Source: an uncultured Lachnospiraceae bacterium
GTDB lineage: Bacteria; Bacillota; Clostridia; Lachnospirales; Lachnospiraceae
DNA length: 29,719 bases
Assembly: GCA_910588755.1 (NCBI GenBank)
Contig: CAJUQZ010000037.1
Location: 1-29,719 of the forward strand
Direction: 5' to 3'
Under the pieces are notes generated by a model. That model saw nothing but the letters and a program-made list of their open reading frames with translations. It had not been told where the DNA came from and did no database searches. Of the stretch, positions 16,457-23,961 are shown one piece after another (positions within the stretch are counted from its first letter, which is position 1; each line of letters begins with the position of its first letter). A program made the translations under genes and the position numbers.

Positions 16457-16846
16457 TCAATCCTCTAAAAGCTCCTCTGGCTGCACTACCCCGATACCGT
16501 AATTACGCTTCATCTGCTCATACAAAATATTTGCAAGTCCCAGTCCATTGCCATCCGTCACATTGTCGCACAGCTCCTGCACCGCAAAATCCTTGAAATA
16601 ATCTACCATCTTTGACGCGTAACCATCTTCTTCGTCATCGGAGAAAACCTTTGTTGTCTCCATCATCGAGTTGAAGACCTGCTCCATAAAATACGCTTCA
16701 AACTCCTTGCAGGCTTCCTTTAGTTCATCCTCATCCGTAACCGAACTCCCGTTTGCAAGCTTCCCCTGCAGCGCCTCCGCCTTACTGTTTGAAGCCTGGC
16801 TTGTCATAAAGTCTGCATACGCAGAACCAATCCCGCCGATTTCCAT
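16457..16846 (-). CDS. FlgJ-like rod-binding protein
   Basis: 129 residues from ATG 16846, chosen because GGGAG lies about 9 bases upstream; the longer in-frame ATG (16855) directly abuts that site. The core ELKEACKEFEAYFMEQVFNS and KMVDYFKDFAVQELCDN match the rod-binding domain found at the N-terminus of FlgJ, without the peptidoglycan hydrolase domain. Such short proteins assist assembly of the flagellar rod. The gene follows two FlgF/FlgG-family rod genes, separated by a 34-bp tandem duplication. The C-terminal tail is acidic (QPEELLED). Confidence 0.85.
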   Translation of the reverse strand: MEIGGIGSAYADFMTSQASNSKAEALQGKLANGSSVTDEDELKEACKEFEAYFMEQVFNSMMETTKVFSDDEEDGYASKMVDYFKDFAVQELCDNVTDGNGLGLANILYEQMKRNYGIGVVQPEELLED

Positions 16847-16910
16847 ATTTATCATCTCCCTGCTTTCTGTCAGACCTGTACCTTGTCGCATCCCACAATA
16901 TTTATTCGGG

Positions 16911-16998
16911 CAATTACCGTTTAACAGAATCTCCTGTGTTCACGCAATTACCGTTTAACGGAATCTCCTGTGTTCACGCAATTATCGTTTTAACTGGT
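16911..16998 (-). repeat. 34-bp tandem duplication of the 3' end of the flgG-like gene
   Basis: Copies at 16911-16944 and 16945-16978 differ at one base; a third, partial copy (from 16979) is the true 3' end of the flgG-like gene, including its stop codon. So the sequence around the stop was duplicated into the intergenic space. The repeat contains AGGAGA but no start codon at a suitable distance. Confidence 0.85.
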
Positions 16999-17803
16999 TG
17001 GCCTGCTGGAGCATCTCATCCGAGGTCGTGATCACCTTGGAGTTCATCTCGTAGGCCCTCTGTGCCACAATCAGGTTCACCATCTCATCAGCAATCTGTA
17101 CATTAGATCCCTCCAGGTATCCCTGAATCATTTTCGTCTTAGTCAAGTTCTCATTCTCAGCCTCATTCATCGGCTCGCCGCTTGCCGAAGTCTCTGAAAA
17201 CAGACTGTCGCCCTCCTTGTTCAAACCTGCCGGATTGTTGAACTGCCAAAGTCCGATCTGAACCTCGAGGCTCTCTGGTATTCCCTTCTCGTTTGGATAG
17301 TAGAGCACCCCATCCTTCTGTCCAATCGTAATTTTGCTGGTGACGATATCGTCATCCTCGAAAATAATCGGCTCGCCCTCTGAATCCAGAACCGGAAGCC
17401 CGTCTGTTGTCTCCAGCGTAATGCCCTCTGGCCCGACAGCAAACACAAAATTACCATTGCGCGTATAATATGTATTCCCATCTGCGCCCCTGATGCCAAA
17501 AAAGCCACGCCCGTTGAGTGCAATATTTGCCGATCCAGGCGTCTCTAACAGATTTCCGTCTGTGAAGATGGACGTGATCGAAGAATTTCTGACACCCAGG
17601 CCTACCTCCGCACCGATCGGCTTGTTCGCACCGTTTGCGGTGGTGGTCCTTGTCTGTATCGTCTGATATAAAAGCGATTTAAACTCCATAACCTCTGACT
17701 TGTAGCCCGTCGTATTGACGTTTGCGAGATTATTGGAAATATTGTCTACATTTAACTGCTGTGCAATCATGCCTGTTGCACCTGTCCATAATGATCGTAC
17801 CAT
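16982..17803 (-). CDS. flhP: Flagellar basal-body rod protein, FlgG/FlhP family
   Basis: 273 residues from ATG 17803; AGGAGGG lies 8 bases upstream, so the longer form from 17833 is unlikely. The N-terminus MVRSLWTGATGMIAQQLNVD, followed by NISNNLANVNTTGYK, is the flagellar rod signature. The C-terminus NVQIADEMVNLIVAQRAYEM, then NSKVITTSDEMLQQ, is the matching coiled-coil end that packs with it. The middle ALNGRGFFGIRGADGNTYYT is the conserved FlgFG hook domain. It exports through the flagellar type III system and builds the distal rod. Order mbl, FlgF-like, FlgG-like equals mbl-flhO-flhP in Bacillus subtilis, hence the symbol. Confidence 0.88.
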   Translation of the reverse strand: MVRSLWTGATGMIAQQLNVDNISNNLANVNTTGYKSEVMEFKSLLYQTIQTRTTTANGANKPIGAEVGLGVRNSSITSIFTDGNLLETPGSANIALNGRGFFGIRGADGNTYYTRNGNFVFAVGPEGITLETTDGLPVLDSEGEPIIFEDDDIVTSKITIGQKDGVLYYPNEKGIPESLEVQIGLWQFNNPAGLNKEGDSLFSETSASGEPMNEAENENLTKTKMIQGYLEGSNVQIADEMVNLIVAQRAYEMNSKVITTSDEMLQQANQLKR

Positions 17804-17841
17804 ATCCTGTTCCCTCCTGTGATTAAAAATCATATGATCTA

Positions 17842-18618
17842 TTATACTTTACTCAATGACATTGTTTTTTCAAGCGTCTCATCAAAGGTAGTCAGCATCT
17901 TCTGGTTTGACTCGTACTGCCTGGAAATCGTTATCATGTTTACCATTTCCTTGACAACGTTTGCGTTGGACATCTCAAGGTATCCCTGATGAAGTTCGGG
18001 ATCCGCAGCTTCAATCTCCACTGCCCCCTCCTTGGCATCCCACATCGTCTCGCCGTAATGCGTCAGATAATTGGTATCTTCAAAATCTGATATTTTGAGG
18101 CTTGCCACATACCTGTCATCCTGGTAAATATCCCCATTCCTGTCAAATACTGTGGTGCCCGCTGTCGTGGAAAGTTGGATTCTGCCATTCTCACCGAGGA
18201 CATAATCGCCATCCTTTGTCACCAGATAGCCGTCCTTCGTGATGGTAAATCCACCGTCCCTTGTATATTTTGTAGAGGTCTCACCGGATTTGCTGGTAAA
18301 CTCAATGTTAAAGAACCCGCTTCCACCGAGTGCCATATCATACGTATTCCCCGTATCCCTGAGCGATCCCTGTGAAAAATCTGTATATGTCTCGCCGATC
18401 TTTACGCCCAGGCTCATGTTTCCAAGGCGCTTTGGCGTGTTGGGGCTCTCGGTCCAATCCTTGATTTTCACGGCCATCACCTCGGCATACGCCTGACTCG
18501 TAGACCCCTCCTTCTTAAATCCTGTCGTATCTGCATTGGCCAGATTGTTCGACATGATATCCATTCTGTACTGCTCATTCAACATACCTGTGTATGATGT
18601 GTATAGACCTCTAAGCAT
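17842..18618 (-). CDS. flhO: Flagellar hook-basal body protein, FlgF/FlhO family
   Basis: 258 residues. The N-terminus MLRGLYTSYTGMLNEQYRMD and SNNLANADTTGFKKEG is the rod signature, and the C-terminus LEMSNANVVKEMVNMITISR with QYESNQKMLTTFDETLEK closes the coiled coil. DMALGGSGFFNIEF is the central conserved piece. It is a paralogue of the next gene and would form part of the rod. GGAGG is 5 bases before the ATG. It lies 70 bp after the Mbl/MreB gene and 38 bp before the FlgG-like start, in one operon. Confidence 0.88.
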   Translation of the reverse strand: MLRGLYTSYTGMLNEQYRMDIMSNNLANADTTGFKKEGSTSQAYAEVMAVKIKDWTESPNTPKRLGNMSLGVKIGETYTDFSQGSLRDTGNTYDMALGGSGFFNIEFTSKSGETSTKYTRDGGFTITKDGYLVTKDGDYVLGENGRIQLSTTAGTTVFDRNGDIYQDDRYVASLKISDFEDTNYLTHYGETMWDAKEGAVEIEAADPELHQGYLEMSNANVVKEMVNMITISRQYESNQKMLTTFDETLEKTMSLSKV

Positions 18619-18688
18619 AAACTCCTCCTACTTTGTCCAGCTGCCTCGACTCAAACAGCTCCAGCACAGTCAGGAAAACCACTGTCAA

Positions 18689-19681
18689 TCACTCATCCCT
18701 GCTCCCCGCAAGGAACTCCACATACTTTCCCGTTCCAATCGCAACGGCTGTCATGGGATCCTCCGCGGTCATGGTATTGATACCAGTCCTAGACTCGATA
18801 AGATCCTCCAGCCCACACAGTAGACTTCCGCCCCCGGTAAGCACGATACCTCTATCGGCAATATCCGCTGCCAGTTCAGGCGGCGTCTTCTCCAGAACGC
18901 TGTGGATTGTATCGATGATCTGGGAGGTTGTCTCGCGAAGCGCCTCCTCTGTCTCCTCAGAGGAAACCCTGATTGTCTTAGGAAGCCCTGTGACAAGATT
19001 GCGTCCCCTGACATCCAGATAATCAACCTCCGGTCTCTTAAATGCTGAACCTATTTTAATTTTAATGTCTTCTGCCGTTCTCTCACCAATCAAAAGATTG
19101 TGTTTTTTCCTCATATATCTGACGATGGCTTCATCAAAGTCATCGCCTGCGACCTTAATTGATGCACTGACTACTGTGCCGCCAAGTGAGATCACTGCGA
19201 TATCAGACGTACCTCCCCCAATATCGACAATCATATTTCCACATGGCTTTGAAATATCAATCCCGGCGCCAATTGCTGCAGCGATTGGCTCCTCGATAAT
19301 CTTGACATCCCTTGCACCGGCCTGATACGTAGCATCCTCGACCGCTTTCTTCTCCACCTCCGTGACACCGCTTGGCACACACACAGCGATAATCGGCTTG
19401 CGAAACGTCTTCCTTCCAAGTGCTTTCTGAATAAAGTGCTTCATCATCTGCTCAGTCACTTTATAATCAGAAATGACACCCTGCCTAAGCGGCCTGACCG
19501 CCACGATATTGCCCGGTGTTCGGCCAAGCATCAGCCGCGCATCCTCCCCAATCGCTTTTATCTTCTGTGTGTCCCTGTCAAAAGCAACGACGGAAGGCTC
19601 TTTGAGTACAACGCCCTTCCCTCTGATGTAAACTAATATGCTCGCGGTTCCAAGATCGATTCCAATATCTGTGTATTGCAT
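18689..19681 (-). CDS. mbl: MreB/Mbl rod-shape actin-like protein
   Basis: 330 residues from ATG 19681 (AAGGGG 9 bases upstream); a longer in-frame start at 19708 lacks a ribosome binding site. The actin-fold phosphate loops are clear: DIGIDLGTASILVYIRGKGV at the N-terminus, VDIGGGTSDIAVISLGGTVV in the middle and LTGGGSLLCGLEDLIE near the C-terminus. MreB-type filaments direct lateral wall synthesis beneath the membrane. The order with flhO-flhP favours Mbl over MreB (which would normally neighbour mreC/mreD); none of those genes is present here. Two promoter-like sites lie upstream. Confidence 0.93.
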   Translation of the reverse strand: MQYTDIGIDLGTASILVYIRGKGVVLKEPSVVAFDRDTQKIKAIGEDARLMLGRTPGNIVAVRPLRQGVISDYKVTEQMMKHFIQKALGRKTFRKPIIAVCVPSGVTEVEKKAVEDATYQAGARDVKIIEEPIAAAIGAGIDISKPCGNMIVDIGGGTSDIAVISLGGTVVSASIKVAGDDFDEAIVRYMRKKHNLLIGERTAEDIKIKIGSAFKRPEVDYLDVRGRNLVTGLPKTIRVSSEETEEALRETTSQIIDTIHSVLEKTPPELAADIADRGIVLTGGGSLLCGLEDLIESRTGINTMTAEDPMTAVAIGTGKYVEFLAGSRDE

Positions 19682-19885
19682 GGCTGTATGCCCCTTTCTT
19701 TGATTCAAATTTGTCCAAACTGGTAAATCAGGTCATTTATCATCAGGAATTGTCACAATAAATCCGACAATATCATCCTGTAACGTTGTGTTTGTTCCTT
19801 AGCTGGCGTAATCTTCTGATAACTTAGTATTCCCATTCCGTTTATATCTATGTTGATATCTATGAAGACATACTATAACTAAGCC

Positions 19886-19913
19886 ATTATAACCTAATTT
19901 AACCATTTTTCAA
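19886..19913 (-). promoter_or_regulatory. Proximal mbl promoter
   Basis: Minus strand TTGAAA (19908-19913), 16-bp spacer, TATAAT (19886-19891). The predicted start lies near 19879, about 200 bases before the mbl ATG. Confidence 0.7.
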
Positions 19914-20043
19914 AGGGTTTTCATACTTTTTTTACAATAAAAAATCCTGAAACCTTAAATAGTGCCGCCAAATCGGTTTACAGTAACTATATCGGCCGTT
20001 TTTTCACAATACTTTAGTTATTTTCAAAATATTATGTAAATTT

Positions 20044-20072
20044 ATTATATTATCTGACAATTGATTTGTAAA
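20044..20072 (-). promoter_or_regulatory. Distal mbl promoter
   Basis: Minus strand TTTACA (20067-20072), 17-bp spacer, TATAAT (20044-20049), directly after the stop of the EAL gene. It would add a leader of about 355 bases to mbl. Confidence 0.65.
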
Positions 20073-20079
20073 GTGCTTT

Positions 20080-21987
20080 TCATAAAAATTCTGCTTTTTT
20101 GCTCTCAAGAAATGCGACAAATTCATCTTCCGGCAGCGGCTTTGAAAAATAATACCCTTGTATATGGCTGATGCCCAGATCCTCCATCGTCTGGAACTGC
20201 TCCTTCGTCTCGATTCCCTCCGACACAATCTCGAGGTTCATTCCGTGAATCATATGGATTGCAGCCTCCATGACATACTTTGCCTTTCCGTTCTCGAAGT
20301 AAGAGTTCGTCATACTCCTGTCAAATTTTACGATATCAACTGGCATCTCCACGATATAATTCAGGTTCGACTGCCCTGTCCCAAAATCATCCAGCGAGAA
20401 GCGCACCCCATATTCCATCAGGTTTTCCATGTTGCCAAGCAGCGTCTTCTTGGCATTGGTGGATGCCGACTCTGTGATCTCTAGATTGATGTACTCCGGA
20501 TCGACGCTGTAGCGCTCCATAATACCGATATAGTCCTGTGCCAGATTTTCATAGGCACACTGTACCACGGACAGATTCACCTCGATATAGTGCATGCCAA
20601 ACCGCTCTAGCGGGTGTTTGCGTATAAACCTGCACACCTTCTCGAACACGATCTCCCCGAGCTTTAAAATCATACCGCTCTCCTCCGCGGTGTCAATGAA
20701 GACACCCGGCGGCACAATCTTCCCCTCCCTGTCACGGATGCGCACCAGCGCCTCCGCCGATGTGATGTGCTGCTCACTCGTCGAGAAAATAGGCTGGTAA
20801 AACACCTCCACGCGGTCATTGTCAACCGCGTCAATAATCAACTGCTCCACCTCGCGCTTGCGGTACATCCTATCCACACTTTCTTTCTCAACACAATAGA
20901 AAGTATTCTCTGAAAACGCCTTCTCCTCCTGCCTGATATAGCGGACAAGATACGTGAGGCTTTCCGCCCGGTCTATCACATTCGCGTGCGGCACATACAT
21001 CCAGTGCGGGCGGATCCGGCTTGCGCCGTCCTCTCCCCAGCCAGACGCAAAACGCCCGCGGATCTCCTCCACCTTTGCCTGCGCACACGCCGGATCGGTA
21101 AACAAAATATAGGTTTCATCCTCCGCATTCTTAAAGACAAGGCAATTTTGCAGCTTTAACAGATACTCAATGACCTCCATCTTGATCGCTTCACGCTTTT
21201 CCATATGAACATTCTGGTACGTATTATTTTCAAAGATCAGCACAAGCGCCGAGAAATCCTTCTCCTTTGCAAAGAGCTGCTTCGTATACTGGTACAGCGC
21301 CCCACTGTTAAAAAGACCTGTGCTTCTGTCCAGGTTCGTCTCCGGATTTTCTAACTTTAAATAGAGCACCATGATCCCAATGGAACCTGCATAGCCCACA
21401 ATCAATATATCTGTGTACATAAACTGTATCTGCGACGCCACAATCCACGCTACAAGCCAGATGCACACCGCCTCTCTTCGTCTGGGATTGATCCTTGCCT
21501 TCTCCTTCCTGATCAGGTAGAAAATCCTGACAAAAAAGACAAGGGACACCCCGTAGGTGACATATACACTCGGGCCGTATGTGTAGAGTACCTCAATACC
21601 GTCCGGGGCGTAATTGTAATACAGCGGCACGGCGTACGTGCCTGCCACACCGACTGCCCCAAGCACCAGATACCGCCTCATATCGTGCCAGTAGTCGTCC
21701 CTTTTCTCATACATATCAACATATATGTACGCCAGTGCGCTGACCGCCACGCCCAGCAGTGTGACGAGATAGGTCTTTGCGATAAACTTCGCAAACGGCT
21801 CAGACAGCACATGCCGGTACTGGATCACCAGAATTGAGAAAATATCAAAGGCGATGCAGAAAAAAGACGCCCAGAACACCCCCAGAAACGCCCGCTGCGT
21901 CTCTAGGGCGATCCGCTTCTGGCGCGCGTAAAAATAAAACAGCACAAGCATCAAAACTATCCCGCAGCATTGGATCTGTATATGCAT
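20080..21987 (-). CDS. Membrane c-di-GMP phosphodiesterase (7TM-like sensor, degenerate GGDEF, EAL)
   Basis: 635 residues from ATG 21987 (GAGAGG 8 bases upstream); the upstream in-frame ATG at 22056 would lie in the promoter. About seven hydrophobic segments occupy residues 1-215. A GGDEF-like domain follows, but its signature site reads EDETYILF, so it is not expected to make c-di-GMP and may only bind GTP or dimerise. The EAL domain (about 390-630) has its key residues: EAL at 412-414, EVNLS, INLEITE, DDFGTG at 533-538, the Lys in VKFDR, SEGIET and QGYYFSKPLP. It should hydrolyse c-di-GMP, which in motile bacteria favours swimming over EPS, fitting the flagellar and EPS genes nearby. Confidence 0.92.
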   Translation of the reverse strand: MHIQIQCCGIVLMLVLFYFYARQKRIALETQRAFLGVFWASFFCIAFDIFSILVIQYRHVLSEPFAKFIAKTYLVTLLGVAVSALAYIYVDMYEKRDDYWHDMRRYLVLGAVGVAGTYAVPLYYNYAPDGIEVLYTYGPSVYVTYGVSLVFFVRIFYLIRKEKARINPRRREAVCIWLVAWIVASQIQFMYTDILIVGYAGSIGIMVLYLKLENPETNLDRSTGLFNSGALYQYTKQLFAKEKDFSALVLIFENNTYQNVHMEKREAIKMEVIEYLLKLQNCLVFKNAEDETYILFTDPACAQAKVEEIRGRFASGWGEDGASRIRPHWMYVPHANVIDRAESLTYLVRYIRQEEKAFSENTFYCVEKESVDRMYRKREVEQLIIDAVDNDRVEVFYQPIFSTSEQHITSAEALVRIRDREGKIVPPGVFIDTAEESGMILKLGEIVFEKVCRFIRKHPLERFGMHYIEVNLSVVQCAYENLAQDYIGIMERYSVDPEYINLEITESASTNAKKTLLGNMENLMEYGVRFSLDDFGTGQSNLNYIVEMPVDIVKFDRSMTNSYFENGKAKYVMEAAIHMIHGMNLEIVSEGIETKEQFQTMEDLGISHIQGYYFSKPLPEDEFVAFLESKKAEFL

Positions 21988-22027
21988 TGAATCATCCTCT
22001 CGTATATCCGACTTATTTACGCTTATT

Positions 22028-22056
22028 ATTATACCGAACAATGCATGCAGGCGCAA
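22028..22056 (-). promoter_or_regulatory. Promoter of the EAL phosphodiesterase gene
   Basis: Minus strand TTGCGC (22051-22056), 17-bp spacer, TATAAT (22028-22033). The start of transcription would fall near 22021, about 35 bases before the chosen ATG at 21987. Confidence 0.65.
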
Positions 22057-22182
22057 GCCTTTCAGAAATGATTCGCATTATTTATGGATGATATCAATAA
22101 CCTCCTTCCCGTCGCAGTATACCCTCACCGGCCCGCGAAAATTTACTGAATTTGTAACTTGCAAAATTAACGGAAAGTACAC

Positions 22183-22210
22183 TTGACATTTCTCTAGCTT
22201 CTGTTATAAT
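22183..22210 (+). promoter_or_regulatory. Promoter of the XRE regulator gene
   Basis: Plus strand TTGACA (22183-22188), 16-bp spacer, TATAAT (22205-22210). A near-consensus housekeeping promoter. Confidence 0.8.
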
Positions 22211-22218
22211 AAGCATAT

Positions 22219-22234
22219 GGAAAGCATACTTTCC
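22219..22234 (+). promoter_or_regulatory. Operator-like palindrome at the XRE gene start
   Basis: GGAAAG-CATA-CTTTCC is a perfect 6-bp inverted repeat with a 4-base spacer, sitting at the predicted transcription start. A related half-site GGAAAG lies just before the -35 box (22172-22177). This is where the encoded XRE repressor could act on its own gene. Confidence 0.5.
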
Positions 22235-22250
22235 ACAGAAAGGAGCACCT

Positions 22251-22448
22251 ATGAAGAACCGACTTGAAGAACTGCGAAAGCAGCGCGGAATCAAGCAGGA
22301 GGATTTAGCCAGTGCGCTGGAGGTATCACGGCAGACAATTGGTTCCCTTGAGAATGGGCGATACAACCCGTCCATCCAGCTGGCCTTTAAGCTTGCCCGG
22401 TATTTTGGTATGTCTATTGAAGAAATTTTCATTTATGAGGAGGAGTGA
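22251..22448 (+). CDS. Small XRE-family helix-turn-helix regulator
   Basis: 65 residues, almost entirely one HTH_3 domain: LEELRKQRGIKQEDLASALE, then VSRQTIGSLENGRYNPSI, the classical turn and recognition helix, ending IEEIFIYEEE. AGGAG lies 5 bases before the ATG. Small regulators of this YgzD-like type are commonly paired with a membrane protein gene just downstream, as here (3 bp gap). Likely a repressor of this pair, with the palindrome at 22219-22234 as candidate operator. Confidence 0.92.
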   Translation: MKNRLEELRKQRGIKQEDLASALEVSRQTIGSLENGRYNPSIQLAFKLARYFGMSIEEIFIYEEE

Positions 22449-22451
22449 CTG

Positions 22452-22868
22452 ATGAAAAAAAGAATGGCGGTTTTGATGACTGTTGGCGGAGTGATCATTT
22501 TGCTGGGCGGATTGCTGACCTATGTGCTTGGAATCCATGCGCTTGTACCAGTGCCGCGTCCCGACCTGATCGTGGTGGGCACCTCGCTGATTGGCCTTCT
22601 GCTCATCATACCCGGAGCGTGCGACCTGATAGGAAGGCAATCCAAGGAAATGGAAATCGAGGAAAAGGACGAGCGCAATATTGCACTTGGCAACGCGGCT
22701 ATGGCGAGCGGTTTCAAGGTGATGAGCCTTGCCATTGCAATCGCAATATTTGCCCTTATCTTCACAGGATACATGACCATCGTACCCTGCTTTACGCTCA
22801 TCGGCGCATACACTGTGGGACAGCTCGTCGTTGTCGCGCGGTTATGGTATCTGCAAAAAACAATGTAA
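22452..22868 (+). CDS. DUF2178-like membrane protein
   Basis: 138 residues with four hydrophobic segments (about 5-28, 38-58, 88-108 and 110-130). A charged cytoplasmic loop after the second carries EMEIEEKDERNIALGNAA, the block shared by DUF2178-type proteins paired with small XRE regulators. GAGGAG at the end of the regulator gene serves as its ribosome binding site. Function is unknown; the pair is recurrent in Clostridia. A hairpin terminator follows. Confidence 0.8.
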   Translation: MKKRMAVLMTVGGVIILLGGLLTYVLGIHALVPVPRPDLIVVGTSLIGLLLIIPGACDLIGRQSKEMEIEEKDERNIALGNAAMASGFKVMSLAIAIAIFALIFTGYMTIVPCFTLIGAYTVGQLVVVARLWYLQKTM

Positions 22869-22874
22869 TCCAAC

Positions 22875-22906
22875 GAAAAACAGGACTGCCATTAGCCCTG
22901 TTTTTC
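22875..22906. terminator. Bidirectional terminator between convergent genes
   Basis: GAAAAACAGG pairs with CCTGTTTTTC (10 bp, 12-base loop). Runs of A and T flank the GC part on both sides, so it can end both the plus-strand membrane gene and the minus-strand HTH gene. Confidence 0.8.
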
Positions 22907-22912
22907 ATCGTC

Positions 22913-23149
22913 CTAATCCAAAAGTTTTTCGTAAGTCGTCTCGAGTGCGTCCCTGATTGCGCGAAGCTGCTGAATCTGGATATGCTGGATCCCACGCTCG
23001 ATCTTGACTAGACATTCCCTTGTAATCGGAATCCCCTGCAAATTCATCATGCGCACAAGTTCGACCTGCCCGATTCCCCTCGACTTGCGGATTTTCCTGA
23101 TATTATGTCCGATCGTTCCCGTCGTATCCTGTTTAATCTTCTGTTCCGT
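22913..23149 (-). pseudogene. XRE-like HTH protein gene with ACG in place of the start codon
   Basis: A 78-residue frame runs from an ACG (23147-23149) to TAG (22913-22915). It reads as a clean helix-turn-helix domain: TIGHNIRKIRKSRGIGQVEL, VRMMNLQGIPITRECLVKIE, then RGIQHIQIQQLRAIRDAL. AGAGGGTG lies 7 bases before the ACG, and between the promoter-like TATAAT (23211-23216) and this site no in-frame ATG, GTG or TTG occurs. Either the start codon was lost by one base change (ATG to ACG), or it uses a rare ACG start, or the read has an error. The domain itself shows no damage. An inverted repeat GGACT/AGTCC lies at 23220-23235 beside the -10 box. Confidence 0.6.
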
Positions 23150-23286
23150 TCTATCACACCCTCTGAACCAAAACCAGTCTAATTTTTTATTTATTTTATG
23201 TAATAATATGATTATAATGGGACTGAAAATAGTCCATTCAAAGAAATAGATAAACCGAAATGCAAGAATTGGGCAAACATATGTAT

Positions 23287-23457
23287 TTATGAAATCGTTA
23301 TCTTACCATGTTCCTTCTCAAATTCGGCGATATGTCTCTTTACAAGAACCTCCAGCTCCCTGTTTGCAGAGCGCGCGTCATATGATGCGACATAGCGGAG
23401 CTTCTTTAGTATCTCTTCATCAGTCCGGAATGTAAACTTGATGATTTTATCTGGCAT
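23287..23457 (-). CDS. Small ribbon-helix-helix (Arc-like) protein
   Basis: 56 residues from ATG 23457 (AAGGGG 9 bases upstream). IIKFTFRTDEEILKKLRYVA, then SYDARSANRELEVLVKRHIA, has the strand-helix-helix layout of Arc/MetJ-type DNA-binding proteins, ending in a charged tail. Longer frames upstream on this strand are not supported by a ribosome binding site. It is divergent from the unknown gene at 23584 and likely binds the shared intergenic region, where TTGACGGCA occurs twice. Such proteins can be antitoxins, but no toxin was recognised. Confidence 0.8.
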   Translation of the reverse strand: MPDKIIKFTFRTDEEILKKLRYVASYDARSANRELEVLVKRHIAEFEKEHGKITIS

Positions 23458-23505
23458 TCCCAAAAACCCCTTTAGTAATTTTTTGACTTCATTATACATA
23501 TTAAT

Positions 23506-23532
23506 TTGACGGCAAGGTTTGAGTTGACGGCA
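23506..23532. repeat. Direct repeats of TTGACGGCA in the divergent promoter region
   Basis: TTGACGGCA occurs at 23506-23514 and 23524-23532, 18 bp apart; the second overlaps the -35 box of the plus-strand gene. A further GCGGCA lies at 23538-23543. These are candidate binding sites for the ribbon-helix-helix protein. Confidence 0.55.
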
Positions 23533-23552
23533 TAATAGCGGCATATTATAAT
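23524..23552 (+). promoter_or_regulatory. Promoter of the unknown gene at 23584
   Basis: TTGACG (23524-23529), 17-bp spacer, TATAAT (23547-23552), close to the housekeeping consensus. Confidence 0.75.
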
Positions 23553-23583
23553 AGAAGAAAAATGAAGTATGGGAGTAATTATA

Positions 23584-23961
23584 ATGAACAGGAAAACCTA
23601 CATAACGGATGAAGAACGCAAGAAATGTCGCAAGGTTGCAGATGCCTTTGCAGAATTGAACAATGAAGATATCGATGTCGTCGTTGCAGACGCCGGGAAA
23701 TTTGGCTTTGTAAGACTTTTGTACTACGATGATTTTTGCGGTTTTGGCAAGGCAGTCTGCTACACCGACAGCGCAGAGCTGTTTGGCGCCCTGTGGAAAG
23801 ACTGGCTGAACGAGCAGCTTTTTCAAATCGCGCTAGAAGATCCACCACTCATGAATCTCGATTACGAAGATATCTTCAAGACACTGCCCGCAGAAAAGCA
23901 GAAGCAGCTGATGGACAGACGTCAGTATTTTTTAGAAAAATCAGGCATCACAAATGCCTGA
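23584..23961 (+). CDS. Hypothetical protein, 125 residues
   Basis: The ATG at 23584 has GGGAG 8 bases upstream. The protein is soluble and acidic, with no signal peptide or membrane segment. Visible blocks include EERKKCRKVADAFAELNNED, DIDVVVADAGKFGFVRLLYY and DYEDIFKTLPAEKQKQLMDR. I do not recognise a family. It has its own promoter, is divergent from a ribbon-helix-helix gene, and its last codons overlap, tail to tail, those of the DUF2809 gene by 14 bp, within a terminator hairpin. Confidence 0.75.
   Translation: MNRKTYITDEERKKCRKVADAFAELNNEDIDVVVADAGKFGFVRLLYYDDFCGFGKAVCYTDSAELFGALWKDWLNEQLFQIALEDPPLMNLDYEDIFKTLPAEKQKQLMDRRQYFLEKSGITNA

Larger units (their letters stand above)
19682..20079 (-). 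other. AT-rich leader and promoter region of mbl
   Basis: No convincing gene lies in this 398-bp stretch. On the minus strand it holds two sigma-A type promoters (see separate entries) and a leader of roughly 200 to 360 bases before mbl. The leader includes AAACC/GGTTT and ATAGT/ACTAT inverted pairs near 19952-19995, too weak to assign. Confidence 0.6.

Noticed and set aside
16911..16998. 34-bp repeats as a CRISPR array
   Set aside because: No spacers, only two full copies, and the unit is clearly the 3' end of the neighbouring flagellar gene.
22098..22107. A strong Shine-Dalgarno sequence (AAGGAGGTTA on the minus strand) with no gene after it
   Set aside because: The nearest start codons are badly spaced and give only a few codons; it may be a remnant but supports no feature.
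22445..23011. A 188-residue plus-strand frame across the DUF2178-like gene
   Set aside because: It is out of frame with a clear membrane protein, runs through a terminator and lies antisense to the HTH frame. Composition is not protein-like.
23287..23826. A 179-residue minus-strand frame ending in the ribbon-helix-helix protein
   Set aside because: Its first two thirds are antisense to the unknown gene at 23584 and to the divergent promoter, with no ribosome binding site. Only the last 56 residues look like a protein.
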